Part shown: positions 1 to 8,836 of the stretch, piece after piece | How positions within the stretch are numbered: the stretch's first letter is position 1 | How the letters are laid out: each line of letters begins with the position of its first letter | DNA from: JBGLNJ01 sp041300525 | GTDB lineage: Bacteria > Chloroflexota > Anaerolineae > Fen-1058 | Assembly: GCA_041300525.1 (NCBI GenBank) | Contig: JBGLNJ010000001.1 | Location: 4,774,001 to 4,838,000, forward strand | Direction: 5' to 3' | DNA length: 64,000 nucleotides | Translations under genes and position numbers: made by a program | The notes under the pieces: generated by a model | What the model was told of the DNA's origin: nothing | What the model saw: only the letters and a program-made list of their open reading frames with translations | Database searches by the model: none

Positions 1-1
1 T

Positions 2-934
2 ATCGCTTCCACACCGATCAGCCCGGCGACGTTTCGCTGGGTGGCCCGCATCGAAGCGGACATTGCCCATCTGCACTTTCCATACCCGCCCGGCGAGGTG
101 GCGCACTTGTGGCTGGGGCGCGCCAAGCGATTCGTCGTCAACTATCACAGCGACATTGTCCGCCAGCGATTGCTGGGCGCTTTGTATCGCCCTTTCCTTT
201 GGCGTGTGCTGCAACGCGCCGACCGGCTCATCGCCGGCAGCCCGGCATACGTCCAAAGCTCCCCGTACCTCAGCCGCTTTCGCGAAAAATGCACGGTCAT
301 TCCTTACGGCACCGACCTCGAACGATTCGATCAGGTGGCCCCGGCACGGATCGCAGACGTGCGTCGCCGACTGATTCCCCAGGCCAGCCCAAGCCTTATC
401 CTGCTCTTCGTCGGTCGCCTCCGTTACTACAAAGGGATCAACGATCTCCTGCACGCCCTCTCGGAAATCCCGGCTGCACATTTGCTTATCGTGGGTGACG
501 GCCCCATGCGCGAACCGTGGGAGCAACTGACTCGCGAGCTGAATCTTTCCACGCGCGTGACCTTCGCGGGCGAGGTTGACGATGCCGACTTGCCCGCCTG
601 TTATCGGCTGGCCGATGTGTTCGTGTTGCCATCCAATTTGCGGGCCGAGGCATTTGGCAAGGTACTGGTCGAAGCCATGGCCTCCGGCTTGCCAGTGGTC
701 AGCACCGAGCTTGGCTCCGGCACATCGTGGGTGAATCTGCACGGCGCAACGGGCCTGATTGTTCCCCCCCTCAATCCACAGGCGCTCGCCCAGGCCGTCA
801 ACTCGCTTCTGTCCAACCCGGCCAAACGCGCTGACATGGGCCGCGCCGCGCACCAGCGCGCCCACGCCGAGTTCAGCCAAACGGCCATGATCGAGCGCGT
901 GGAACAGGTCTATCGCACCGTTCTGAATGCTTGA
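2..934 (+). CDS. Glycosyltransferase family 4, 5'-truncated
   Basis: Retaining GT-B glycosyltransferase of the GT4 type that transfers a sugar from a nucleotide-sugar donor, probably in surface polysaccharide assembly. The frame is open from base 2, so the gene starts upstream of the window; the GTG at 41 is internal. Visible features are the inter-domain stretch LLFVGRLRYYKGINDLL, the donor-site region FGKVLVEAMASGLPVV (E-x7-E type) and a C-terminal helix closing on the N-domain. The first part of the N-terminal Rossmann domain is missing. It is followed by a promoter and an O-antigen ligase-like gene, which supports an envelope-polysaccharide role. The exact sugar cannot be told. Confidence 0.88.
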   Translation: MASTPISPATFRWVARIEADIAHLHFPYPPGEVAHLWLGRAKRFVVNYHSDIVRQRLLGALYRPFLWRVLQRADRLIAGSPAYVQSSPYLSRFREKCTVIPYGTDLERFDQVAPARIADVRRRLIPQASPSLILLFVGRLRYYKGINDLLHALSEIPAAHLLIVGDGPMREPWEQLTRELNLSTRVTFAGEVDDADLPACYRLADVFVLPSNLRAEAFGKVLVEAMASGLPVVSTELGSGTSWVNLHGATGLIVPPLNPQALAQAVNSLLSNPAKRADMGRAAHQRAHAEFSQTAMIERVEQVYRTVLNA

Positions 935-959
935 TTGTTTGTCCAGCCTGAGGTACAAT
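931..959 (+). promoter_or_regulatory. Sigma70-like promoter for the O-antigen ligase-like gene
   Basis: TTGATT at 931-936 and TACAAT at 954-959 are separated by exactly 17 bp. It lies 80 bp before the ATG at 1040, overlapping the end of the glycosyltransferase gene. Confidence 0.55.
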
Positions 960-1039
960 GCCCTTCTAATTTCAGGTTGCTGATTTGAGATTCTGGATTG
1001 AATGAACTGTCCCCGACGATCTGCAATCGAGAGGAATCT

Positions 1040-2230
1040 ATGCCGTCTAGCAAACTGAGTGTCTTGTGCGACCGGATCATTGAAGCCAGTTGGTTAGTGG
1101 CCGTCATCGCCACGCCCCTGTTCTTCAATGTCTATTCCAGCCGCGTTTTCGAGCCGGACAAGCTGACCCTGCTGCGCTCACTGGCGAGCGTCATGGCCCT
1201 CACGTGGATCATCAAGTGGATCGAGCAGCGCGGTCGGCCTCACTCCTCAGACTCGCCCACACTGCGCAGCGCATTGGTATTGCCCACGTTGATCCTGGTC
1301 GGCGTCTATTTGCTCACCACGTTCACCTCGATCACTCCGCGCGTGTCGTTTTTCGGATCGTATCAACGCTTGCAGGGAACCTACACAACCCTTGCCTACA
1401 TCGTCGTGTTTTTGATGCTCCTGCAAGGGCTGCGGACGCGCCAGCAGCTCGACCGGCTCATCCTGACCATCATCTTCACCAGTCTGCCAATTGCGCTGTA
1501 TGGCCTGATTCAACGCTACAAGCTCGACCCGCTGCCGTGGGGCGGCGACGTGACCAGCCGCGTGGCTTCGAACATGGGCAACGCCATTTTCGTGGCGGCC
1601 TATCTCATCATGGCGTTCTTTCTCACGCTGGGCAAGATCGTCGAGAGCTTTCGCGCCATCCTGACCGAGGAAGAAGCGGTCACGGCAGACGTCTTGCGCG
1701 CGGCCGGGTATGTCTTTATCGCCGCTGTGCAGGCCATTTGTATCGTGTTCTCCGGCAGCCGAGGGCCGTGGTTGGGCTGGTTTGCGGGGATGTTTTTGTT
1801 TGCCCTGTTGCTGGCGCTCGTGTTGCGCCAGCGGGTCTTGATGTTGAGCTTTATCGGCCTGGGGTTGGCCGGCATTGTGTTCCTGGTCGTCCTCAATCTG
1901 CCCAATACCCCTCTCGAAAAACTGCGCGAAATGCCCTATTTTGGCACGTTGGGCCGCATCTTTGAATCCGAAGGCGGCACCGGCAAGGTGCGTACTCTCA
2001 TCTGGGAAGGCAACACCCAACTGGTGCCGCCGCACGAGCCGATTCGCTTTCCGGATGGGATGCCAGATCCGCTCAACGTGATTCGTCCGCTCGTCGGTTA
2101 CGGGCCGGAATCCATGTACGTGGCTTACAATCGTTTCTACCCGCCTGACCTGGCTCATCTTGAATCGCGCAACGCTTCGCCTGACCGCAGCCACAACGAA
2201 ACGTGGGATTCGCTCATCATCACAGGGATT
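1040..2230 (+). CDS. O-antigen ligase/polymerase-like membrane protein, 3'-truncated
   Basis: Polytopic membrane protein of the Wzy/WaaL (O-antigen ligase) superfamily, expected to join or polymerise lipid-linked glycans outside the membrane. I chose the ATG at 1040 because GAGG lies 7-9 nt upstream; an in-frame ATG at 998 has no ribosome site. Many hydrophobic segments are visible, then a large extracytoplasmic loop with the family-like sequence NASPDRSHNETWDSLIITG, after which more membrane helices are expected. Instead, at about 2225-2240 the frame runs into an unrelated cysteine-rich tail that ends at 2470, so the gene is cut there, probably by a false assembly join. Confidence 0.75.
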
Positions 2231-2470
2231 GGCTGGCTCTCGCCGCTGCCGGAGTGTCCGATCCGTGTGGATGCGCAGCAGATTCCGGAGAATTTCCTGG
2301 ACGGTTTTCAGGGCCGTGACTGCGCCTCCATGGACTGCCGGGCTTGCGGCTATTGCGAGCGGATTGCCGGCCAGGCCGTTTCGATCTCGCCAGAGTACCG
2401 TACCGAGGTATTGAGAAAGTATGCGGACATGGACGATGCCATGGCAACGGGAGGGCTCTGGGGTGTCTGA
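2231..2470 (+). pseudogene. C-terminal fragment of an unrecognised cysteine-rich protein
   Basis: About 75 residues that do not belong to the preceding ligase. They carry a C-x4-C-x2-C-x2-C cluster (CASMDCRACGYC) typical of a metal or Fe-S site, and end in GGLWGV. The stop overlaps the GTG start of the methyltransferase by 8 nt, so this is the distal end of the first gene of the methyltransferase/type III PKS operon. Its family is not recognised; a redox or radical enzyme acting on the polyketide is a guess from context only. Confidence 0.5.
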
Positions 2471-3185
2471 CTCACGCGCCACGGAGATGGAGCTTCTGGA
2501 CCTGCCGGACTGTGATCCGTCGCTGGCCGCCGCCAGCTACCGGTTCATGGAGACGGTCAATTACAGCTTCGGCGGCATGCGGATGGTTCGTCGTTTTCTG
2601 GCCGCCGAAACTGCGGGGCGCCATGCCGGTGTCCCCCTACGCATCCTCGATATCGGCTCGGGAAGCTGCGACATCCCGCTGGCGGTTAGCCGGTGGGCGC
2701 GCGCCTGCGGCATCCCCCTGCACTTCACCTGTCTGGAAATGGCCGACCACGCGGTTGACATTGCGCGCGGGCAGCTGGCCCAAGCGGGCAGCCCGCCGGT
2801 GAAACTGCTTCAGGAGGACGCATTTACCCACCAACCCGTCGAACCGTATGATTATGCCGTGACCTCCATGTGCTTCCATCATTTCAGCAATGCACAGATC
2901 CTGATACTGCTGCACAGGCTCCGCGGTTTCGTGCGTAACAGCATGCTGATCAACGATCTCCGCCGCTCGCAACTGGCGTCTCTGGCGGCAAGAATACTGC
3001 TGGTCGCCACCGCTGCGCCGGCAGGGGTTCGGCATGACGCCCTGCTCTCAATCCGGCGCGGCTTCAAAATCGATGAACTGAGAACCTTGTTGCGGCAGCT
3101 CGACAACGTCACGGTTTCCGTGGAGCCAGCCAGTTGGTTTCGGATCGCCGCCATCATCCGATTCAAACAAGGAGAAAACGATTGA
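2463..3185 (+). CDS. SAM-dependent methyltransferase in type III PKS operon
   Basis: Class I methyltransferase of 240 residues. Motif I is LDIGSGSCDIPLAVSRW, followed by a YDYAVTSMCFHHF motif of the UbiE/methyltransf_11-12 style. The GTG at 2463 is preferred because GGAGGG lies about 7 nt upstream and it overlaps the previous stop. The gene overlaps the next start (TTGA at 3182-3185), so it is translationally coupled to the polyketide synthase. In known alkylresorcinol-type clusters a methyltransferase modifies the polyketide ring; the same role is inferred here. Confidence 0.78.
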   Translation: MSDSRATEMELLDLPDCDPSLAAASYRFMETVNYSFGGMRMVRRFLAAETAGRHAGVPLRILDIGSGSCDIPLAVSRWARACGIPLHFTCLEMADHAVDIARGQLAQAGSPPVKLLQEDAFTHQPVEPYDYAVTSMCFHHFSNAQILILLHRLRGFVRNSMLINDLRRSQLASLAARILLVATAAPAGVRHDALLSIRRGFKIDELRTLLRQLDNVTVSVEPASWFRIAAIIRFKQGEND

Positions 3186-4252
3186 AATCCATCACCCTAA
3201 GAGGGTTGGGCACCGCCACTCCGCCATTTTATGCAACGCAGGAGGAGGCGTACGAATACTTCTTCACGCATTTCTCCCTTGAACCGGCCGAACGGGATCT
3301 GTATCGCCGCATTCTTCTGGACGGCAAAATCAAAGGCCGTTATCTGGGAATGGATGCCAGAGAGGATGTCCTAGAAACCGATCCCGACCGGCTGTTGGCC
3401 CGCTTTCTCAAGTTCGGTCGTAGCACAGCCGTTGCTGCCGCACGCCGCGCATTGGCGGAGGCCGTCGTGGAACCCGCCGAGATCGCAGGTCTGATCGTCA
3501 ACACCTGCACCGGCTACCTCTGCCCCGGACTCTCCTCGTATATCGCGGAAGATCTGGGGCTCAGGACATCGATTCGCTTTCTGGACTTGGTGGGGATGGG
3601 GTGCGGTGCGTCGATTCCGAATCTCGAAGCCGCTGCCGGCATGCTCGTCCGAAACGGGGAAGGTCCGGTTCTCAGCCTTGCCGTGGAAATCTGTTCAGCC
3701 ACCATTTTCCCCGGTCATGAGCCGGAACTGGTGGTGAGCAATTCCATTTTCGGTGATGGCGCCGCCGCCGCAGTTCTTGACCTGTCCCGGAACGGCCGTC
3801 AGAAAGGACTGGCAATGATGGTGGACTTTGTGGCAGGTCTTTGTCCCCGGTACCGCGAAGATCTGCGTTACCGGACGGAAGGCGGCCGCCTGCGGAACCA
3901 CCTGAGCAGGCAGGTGCCGGTTATCGGCGCTCGAACCGTGAGGGAGGTGGCCTCCGGGCTTCTGGACCGGCACGGCCTCACCCGGAATGACATTGCCTGG
4001 TGGGTGGTACATCCGGGAGGCACGGCGGTGCTGGCCCAAGTCGCCAAAAAACTGGACCTTGCCGACGATGCCCTGCGCTTTTCATACCGCATTTTCGAGA
4101 ACTACGGCAACATGTCGTCGCCGTCCGTTCTGTTTGTCTTGCGGGAGATTCTGGATAGCGGCCTGGCGCAACCCGGCCAAAAAGGGATGCTAGTGGCATT
4201 CGGCGCCGGCTTCTCCGCTTTTGCAGCGCTCATTGAATTTGCGTCCGGTTGA
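3182..4252 (+). CDS. Type III polyketide synthase (chalcone/alkylresorcinol synthase family)
   Basis: Thiolase-fold enzyme of 356 residues that extends an acyl-CoA starter with malonyl-CoA and cyclises the chain. The catalytic triad is visible: Cys141 in GMGCGAS, His277 in WVVHPGG and Asn310 in NYGNMSS, as is the family sequence TCTGYLCPGLSSYI. The start is the TTG at 3182, with GGAG about 7 nt upstream and a 4-nt overlap with the methyltransferase stop; an upstream in-frame codon at 3134 lies inside that gene. KAS III is the nearest alternative, but the STGYL/TCTGYL-type motif and the position of the His and Asn favour type III PKS. Confidence 0.85.
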   Translation: MKSITLRGLGTATPPFYATQEEAYEYFFTHFSLEPAERDLYRRILLDGKIKGRYLGMDAREDVLETDPDRLLARFLKFGRSTAVAAARRALAEAVVEPAEIAGLIVNTCTGYLCPGLSSYIAEDLGLRTSIRFLDLVGMGCGASIPNLEAAAGMLVRNGEGPVLSLAVEICSATIFPGHEPELVVSNSIFGDGAAAAVLDLSRNGRQKGLAMMVDFVAGLCPRYREDLRYRTEGGRLRNHLSRQVPVIGARTVREVASGLLDRHGLTRNDIAWWVVHPGGTAVLAQVAKKLDLADDALRFSYRIFENYGNMSSPSVLFVLREILDSGLAQPGQKGMLVAFGAGFSAFAALIEFASG

Positions 4253-4328
4253 TAGCTTGAAACCAAATCACCGGAAACCGAGAAAGATTTGGGTAAAAAG
4301 CTGAAAATCAGAACAGGAGTGATTGCCA

Positions 4329-4735
4329 ATGAAGGCAAAGCGTGTCGCAAAAGACTCTCCTGTTGTTTGCGTGGGTGGCTCGGCCGGTGGCCTCGACGCA
4401 TACATCCGGTTACTACGAAATCTGCCGGCCGATATGGGTGTTGCTATCGTCATCGTTAATAACGTGAGAACCTTAGCCACCCTGCTCCACGAGATTCTCC
4501 CGCGCTACACGGAGATGCCGGATGAACTGATCACGGAAAAATTACTTTATCGAGCCGAACCATGTGTTCATCATCCCGGAACAGCGTGATTTGCATGTTC
4601 TTGATGGAGAGTTCCGTCTAAAGCCGATATCAAAGCCAAGAGGATGGCCCGATGTGATTACGGTTTTTCTTCGTTCCCTGACTGAGTACTGGGACGGCAA
4701 ACTTATCGCTGTCATCCTCGCGATTATCAAGATGC
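4329..4735 (+). pseudogene. CheB-type methylesterase domain, frameshifted and truncated
   Basis: The N-terminal frame has VVCVGGSAGGLDAYIRLLRN, the CheB methylesterase nucleophile region (Ser in GGSAGG). It ends early at 4589. The matching continuation HVFIIPEQRDLHVLDGEF is in another frame from about 4557, so a one-base slip lies between about 4545 and 4560. The homology then stops near 4735, before the catalytic Asp region. Normal length is about 190 residues for the domain; roughly 130 remain. This is either a decayed gene or an assembly/base error followed by a join. Confidence 0.6.
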
Positions 4736-4900
4736 ATACCGGCACCTCTCGTTCAACGACTGGCATGGCCTGGCCGGACATCGTCCCTTGGGAGGTATCA
4801 ACCGCGTCCGGCGCCGGGCCTACGCCGTCTCGTGCGCCTGGCGGTGTCAGCAAGCAGGGGCGGAGTTGGCAGAGCCGCCGAGCATCATAGAAGTCTGCTG
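4736..4900 (+). other. Short reading frame of unknown origin, possibly a transposase tail
   Basis: After the CheB fragment a frame reads AYRHLSFNDWHGLAGHRPLG and then arginine-rich sequence, ending in TGA near 4900. The aromatic and basic character resembles the end of some transposases, but I cannot assign a family. Confidence 0.2.
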
Positions 4901-4960
4901 ACGATCACTTTGTGGAAGGAATGTCGCACAGAAGGTGACTCGAAGACAAAGGAGACTGCG

Positions 4961-5125
4961 GTGGCAATGTTCATGAAAACGCTTTACACGCCCGGACTGG
5001 CGCACTTGTCGTACATCTTGGGAGACGGCGGCCAGGCATCGGTCATCGATCCCCGCCGTGATGTCAACGAGTATCTGGAAATCGCCCACCGCCGGGGGGC
5101 GAAGATCACCCACATCTTCGCGTCG
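4961..5125 (+). pseudogene. N-terminus of an MBL-fold hydrolase (persulfide dioxygenase-like)
   Basis: The first about 50 residues match the start of metallo-beta-lactamase-fold sulfur dioxygenase/rhodanese-fusion proteins: LYTPGLAHLSYILGDGG, then IDPRRDVNEYLEIA and ITHIF. The metal-binding HxHxDH motif that should follow is absent because the frame changes character at about 5125. Start is GTG 4961 (AAAGGAG 6 nt upstream) or ATG 4967. Truncated, so presumably non-functional as assembled. Confidence 0.6.
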
Positions 5126-5407
5126 CCGACCAGCTTGTGGAGGGGCCGCGCACGACAATGGGAAACATGGGCAATTCTCAGAGCAGTTCTTGGGTTTATT
5201 GTCTTTGGTCTCATTGTTCTCGTACGAGGTGCAATTCTAGAGTTTGTAATGCAGGCTGCTCTATGTGGGTCACTTGTGCTGGTCCTAACCGGAGAAAGCA
5301 AGCGTACTCGAACTTGGGTTGCTATCGGCATCTATGTGATAGGCTATGTAGGTCTACTGTTGCTATCGTTTGTAATCGGGTTTCTAAAAGGTGCTGGCGT
5401 ACTATAG
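5126..5407 (+). pseudogene. Hydrophobic C-terminal fragment of an unknown membrane protein
   Basis: The frame continues from the MBL fragment into about 75 very hydrophobic residues with at least three likely membrane segments (around VLGFIVFGLIVL, AALCGSLVLVL and VIGYVGLLLLSFVIG). It has no link to the MBL fold. No family is recognised, and the fusion is taken to be artificial. Confidence 0.4.
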
Positions 5408-5783
5408 CAAATGAGAGGAACAGAATAGCCCGCCTCACCGTGGTTGCAGCCGACTCGCTTCGCTCAAGGTACGCGGGCCGTAACTGGCCTGTGCGTCGTT
5501 CTGGTTCTTGAAGTGCGCCTTGCTTATGACCGCGAGCGACCGAACCACCTGCCGTTGCCCGGCGCGCTCCATGCACCGGATTCTGATTCTCGTCTTGCGA
5601 AAGTTCGAATGAAACGCCACCACTATTGCTACTGGTCTGACGTCTGCGATCCGTGACTGCCTCGGGTTTATCCTCGTTTGTCGCCTCACCTCTGAGCCAA
5701 TGGTTCATAGTCACGATTTGCATCGTGGTGCTACGCCAGAAACTCAAATCGCTACTATGAACGTTCAACCAAAGGAGTTACCC
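5408..5783. other. Gap without a recognised gene
   Basis: Only short overlapping frames are present, none with recognisable domains. The last bases hold the ribosome site AAAGGAG (5771-5777) of the ornithine aminotransferase gene. Confidence 0.5.
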
Positions 5784-6986
5784 GTGACTATTCAAGCAGA
5801 CTCGTTCATCGCCGCGGAAGAACAGTATAGCGCGCACAACTATCGCCCACTCGACGTGGTGATCGAGCGCGCGGAGGGCGTGTGGGTCTATGACGTGGAC
5901 GGCAAGCGCTACCTGGACTGCCTGAGCGCCTACTCGGCCGTCAACCAGGGGCATCGCCATCCGCGCATCGTGCAGGCGCTGGTCGAGCAGGCCGGCAAGG
6001 TGACGCTCACTTCGCGCGCGTTCCGCAACCACCAGTTCGGCCCGTTCGCCAAGGAATTGTGCGAGCTGACGGGCTATGAAATGATGCTACCCATGAACTC
6101 GGGCGCGGAAGCCGTCGAGACGGCCCTCAAAGCCGCGCGCAAGTGGGGCTATACCGTCAAGGGCGTGCCGGAAGGCCAGGCCGAAATCATCGTCTGCGCC
6201 GAAAACTTTCACGGGCGCACGATCACCATCGTCGGCTTTTCGACCGAGCCGCAGTACCGCACCGGATTCGAGCCGTTCACGCCGGGCTTTAGCGTCATCC
6301 CCTTCGGCGACGCGGACGCGCTGGAACAGGCCATCACGCCGAACACCGTCGCGTTCATGGTCGAGCCGATCCAGGGCGAAAGCGGCGTGCACATCCCGCC
6401 AACCGGTTTCCTGGCGCGCGTGCGCGAAATCTGCACGCGCAACCGCGTGCTGTTCATCGCCGACGAAATCCAGTCCGGCCTGGGGCGCAGCGGAAAGTTG
6501 TTCGCCTGCGAGTGGGAAAACGTGCGGCCCGATGTCGCCATCATCGGCAAGGCGCTTTCGGGCGGGTTCTACCCGGTGAGCGCGGTGCTTTCGTCGCGCG
6601 AGGTGCTGGGCGTGTTCAAGCCGGGCGACCACGGCAGCACGTTTGGCGGCAACCCGCTGGCGTGCGCGGTGGCGCGTGAGGCGCTGCGCGTGATCGTGGA
6701 TGAAAAGCTGTGCGAACGGTCGGCGGAATTGGGCGAGTATTTCAAGGGCCGCTTGCAGCGCATCGAAAGCCCGCACGTGCAAGAGGTGCGCGGGCGCGGA
6801 TTGTTCATCGGCGTGGAGCTTGTGCCTGCGGCGGGCGGCGCGCGGAAATTCTGCGAGGCGCTCAAGGAGCGTGGGCTGCTCTGCAAAGAGACGCACCAAC
6901 ACGTCATCCGCTTTGCGCCGCCGCTGGTGGTGAAGAAAGAGGAACTCGACTGGGCGCTGGAACAGATCGAAGCGGTGCTGGGTTAG
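5784..6986 (+). CDS. rocD: Ornithine aminotransferase
   Basis: PLP-dependent class III aminotransferase of 400 residues, converting L-ornithine and 2-oxoglutarate to glutamate-5-semialdehyde and glutamate (arginine/ornithine catabolism to proline or glutamate). Typical segments are YDVDGKRYLDCLSAYSAVNQ, the PLP-phosphate region MNSGAEAVETA, FIADEIQSGLGRSG and the Schiff-base lysine Lys256 in IIGKALSGGFYPVSA. GTG 5784 is the start because AAAGGAG lies 6 nt upstream; the in-frame ATG at 5757 has no such site. The gene appears complete and isolated. Acetylornithine aminotransferase is the closest alternative, but the SAYSAVNQGH segment favours RocD. Confidence 0.93.
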   Translation: MTIQADSFIAAEEQYSAHNYRPLDVVIERAEGVWVYDVDGKRYLDCLSAYSAVNQGHRHPRIVQALVEQAGKVTLTSRAFRNHQFGPFAKELCELTGYEMMLPMNSGAEAVETALKAARKWGYTVKGVPEGQAEIIVCAENFHGRTITIVGFSTEPQYRTGFEPFTPGFSVIPFGDADALEQAITPNTVAFMVEPIQGESGVHIPPTGFLARVREICTRNRVLFIADEIQSGLGRSGKLFACEWENVRPDVAIIGKALSGGFYPVSAVLSSREVLGVFKPGDHGSTFGGNPLACAVAREALRVIVDEKLCERSAELGEYFKGRLQRIESPHVQEVRGRGLFIGVELVPAAGGARKFCEALKERGLLCKETHQHVIRFAPPLVVKKEELDWALEQIEAVLG

Positions 6987-7184
6987 TCGGATAGTCTTGT
7001 TTCTGTCCGAAAACCGGTACTTTACGCAAGAGCATCGCGAGAACAGACCGCGATCACCAGAGTCGCCGCCTGCCTCGACGACTCGCTCGAATACCTGATC
7101 GGCATCGGCGGACGTGGGCAGATCAATCGCCGGTTCAAACATCCCGTTCAAGCCGCTGGGATAGGTTAGGGTCTGCCGAGCAGG

Positions 7185-7706
7185 TCAGGTTCGGGCGATA
7201 TCGTGATCGGCGAAATAGCCGCGCCAGGGGCCACATCCGGCGATGAACGGCTGCATCACCGCGCGTTCAGCCTGCACCGTATGGTTCAAGTCATGAGCAA
7301 CCCACTCGTGCAGGAATTCCGCCAGGGTGACGATTCCCAATTCGCTGTGCCGCGCCGTCCGCGACAAATCAGAGTCCGTCACCTGTGCCAATGCAGTGAG
7401 GTTAGCCGAGCGATAGCGAACGAACTCGGCGGCCAGGTCGGCGGGAGTCTGGATTTCTGCCGTGGCAGTTCCCTGCGCATCCGGGTTGAAGGCTTCAAAA
7501 TCTCGCCCGGCCAACAACGCTTGAAGCCGGACAGGAAAGACCAGCCGCTCCGTCTCCACCAAATGTTGCAGGCACTCTATCGCCGACCACTCACCGGGCG
7601 CAGGGCGGCGAGTCAACTCATCGGCGGAGAGTGTTTCCGTCAGATTCTTCCAATGCACGGCGGTTGTGGATAGCACCGCCTTGACTTGAACGACTAGATT
7701 TTCCAT
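7185..7706 (-). CDS. DinB-family putative metal-dependent hydrolase/transferase
   Basis: Four-helix DinB_2-type protein of 173 residues. The expected metal-ligand histidines are visible in CLQHLVETE near the N-terminus and in HEWVAHDLNH near the C-terminus. Members of this family act as thiol-dependent transferases or are uncharacterised. It has no close partner; the 198 bp between it and rocD hold only weak frames. Complete, with ATG at 7706 (read on the minus strand). Confidence 0.8.
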   Translation of the reverse strand: MENLVVQVKAVLSTTAVHWKNLTETLSADELTRRPAPGEWSAIECLQHLVETERLVFPVRLQALLAGRDFEAFNPDAQGTATAEIQTPADLAAEFVRYRSANLTALAQVTDSDLSRTARHSELGIVTLAEFLHEWVAHDLNHTVQAERAVMQPFIAGCGPWRGYFADHDIART

Positions 7707-7861
7707 ACTGCCTCCTATCGGTCGGTTATCGCAAAGATAGTCGCCGGCTCAACTTTCTTCTATACGCGCCGCATGATCACCCGATATTGATGCGCAGGGA
7801 TTTCCTTCCATGCCAACGTCTGACTGATTGTATACCATTTTGCCGTCTGGCAACACGTCCC

Positions 7862-7906
7862 CAAAAAAGACCCGAAGGGCCGCTTGTGCGCAAGCCCTTC
7901 GGGTCT
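7862..7906 (-). terminator. Strong intrinsic terminator reading leftward
   Basis: A perfect 13-bp stem, AGACCCGAAGGGC (7868-7880) and its complement (7894-7906), with a 13-nt loop. On the minus strand it is followed by a run of T (plus-strand A-tract 7863-7868). It would end a minus-strand gene to the right, but there only a plus-strand fragment is found, so the gene it served seems to have been lost at a join near 7910-8000. Confidence 0.7.
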
Positions 7907-7909
7907 GGG

Positions 7910-7999
7910 GCGTTGGCCGGGGAGACTAGTCTTTGCCGCGATGGCCCAATTGATGATCGAGCATGAGGACGGCCGTGCCGCGATCTTCGATCATCTTGA
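7910..7999 (+). other. Short unassigned stretch between terminator and MutT/ThiE fragment
   Basis: A frame reads MAQLMIEHEDGRAAIFDHLE, which is not part of a Nudix protein. It is cut at about 7996 where the Nudix box begins in another frame. Probably a third, very short assembled piece. Confidence 0.3.
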
Positions 8000-8836
8000 G
8001 TTGGGGGCGGCAAGGTGGAGGCCGGCGAAACGGTGCGCGCAGCGCTGGTTCGCGAGTTGCGGGAGGAACTGGGTATTTCCGTGACCGCCTGTTCACCGTG
8101 GCTGACCCGCGTCTTCACCTACCCGCACGCGACCGTGCGCCTCAATTTCTGGCGCGTCACCGCTTGGGACGGTGAAATCGGCATCACGGCGCCGCTCGAA
8201 CACAGCGCGGTCGACTGGCAAAAATGCGGCGAATCGGCAAGCGTGTCGCCGATCCTGCCGGCCAACGACCCGATCCTCAAGGCCCTGGCGCTGCCGGCCA
8301 TGATGGCGATCACGATGGGCGAGATCGAGGGCGTCGAACGCCAGCTCGAGCGGCTGGAAGAAGCGCTGGACAAGGGTCTGCGCCTGGTCCAGGTGCGCGA
8401 CAAGGGCTGGCCCGCGGCCCAGCGCCTGTGGTTTGCCGAGGCGGTCACGCGCCTCGCGCGGCAACGCGGCGCCCTCGTGCTGATCAATGACGACGAGGAA
8501 ATCGCCCGTCAGGTCGGGGCCGACGGGGTGAACCTTACAGCAGCACGGCTCCAGGCCTGCACCCGGCGCCCGGATTTCAACTGGGTCGGCGCCTCCTGCC
8601 ACAGCGCCGGGGAACTCGCCCGCGCCGCCGAACTCGGCCTCGACTACACGCTGCTCAGCCCGGTCCTGCCGACGCCGACGCACCCCGATGCGGACTATCT
8701 CGGCTGGGACGAATTTTCAAGGCTGATCGACGGCTACCCGCTGCCGGTTTTCGCGCTCGGCGGCATGAAGAAGGATTTGCTGGCCACGGCACAGGGCCAC
8801 GGCGCGCACGGCATCGCCCTTATGCGTGGCTGGTAG
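8000..8836 (+). CDS. MutT Nudix hydrolase/thiamine-phosphate synthase-like fusion, 5'-truncated
   Basis: Fusion seen in beta- and gammaproteobacteria: an N-terminal Nudix domain (8-oxo-dGTP sanitising) and a C-terminal ThiE-like TIM barrel. The Nudix box GGKVEAGE...RELREELGI is complete, but the beta-strands before it are missing; a TGA sits just upstream in frame, where WEFPGG would be expected. The ThiE part shows RLVQVRDKGW, INDDEEIARQVGADGVNL, SCHSAGELARAAELG and a final FALGGMKKDL. The 3' end overlaps the convergent yacG by 17 bp, a typical proteobacterial neighbourhood. Confidence 0.85.
   Translation, partial: VGGGKVEAGETVRAALVRELREELGISVTACSPWLTRVFTYPHATVRLNFWRVTAWDGEIGITAPLEHSAVDWQKCGESASVSPILPANDPILKALALPAMMAITMGEIEGVERQLERLEEALDKGLRLVQVRDKGWPAAQRLWFAEAVTRLARQRGALVLINDDEEIARQVGADGVNLTAARLQACTRRPDFNWVGASCHSAGELARAAELGLDYTLLSPVLPTPTHPDADYLGWDEFSRLIDGYPLPVFALGGMKKDLLATAQGHGAHGIALMRGW

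Noticed and set aside
1040..2470. O-antigen ligase with a C-terminal Fe-S-like domain
   Set aside because: The ligase ends within its conserved loop and expected helices are missing; the tail belongs to the downstream operon.
1247..2482. Long minus-strand frame opposite the O-antigen ligase gene
   Set aside because: Low-complexity Gln/Arg/His composition without motifs; shadow of the real gene.
4961..5407. MBL enzyme with a membrane domain
   Set aside because: The metal-binding motif is absent and the hydrophobic part starts abruptly; regarded as two joined fragments.
6087..7151. Long open frame opposite the rocD gene (354 codons)
   Set aside because: It is Arg/His/Asp-rich with no domain and mirrors the high-GC coding strand of rocD; a shadow frame.
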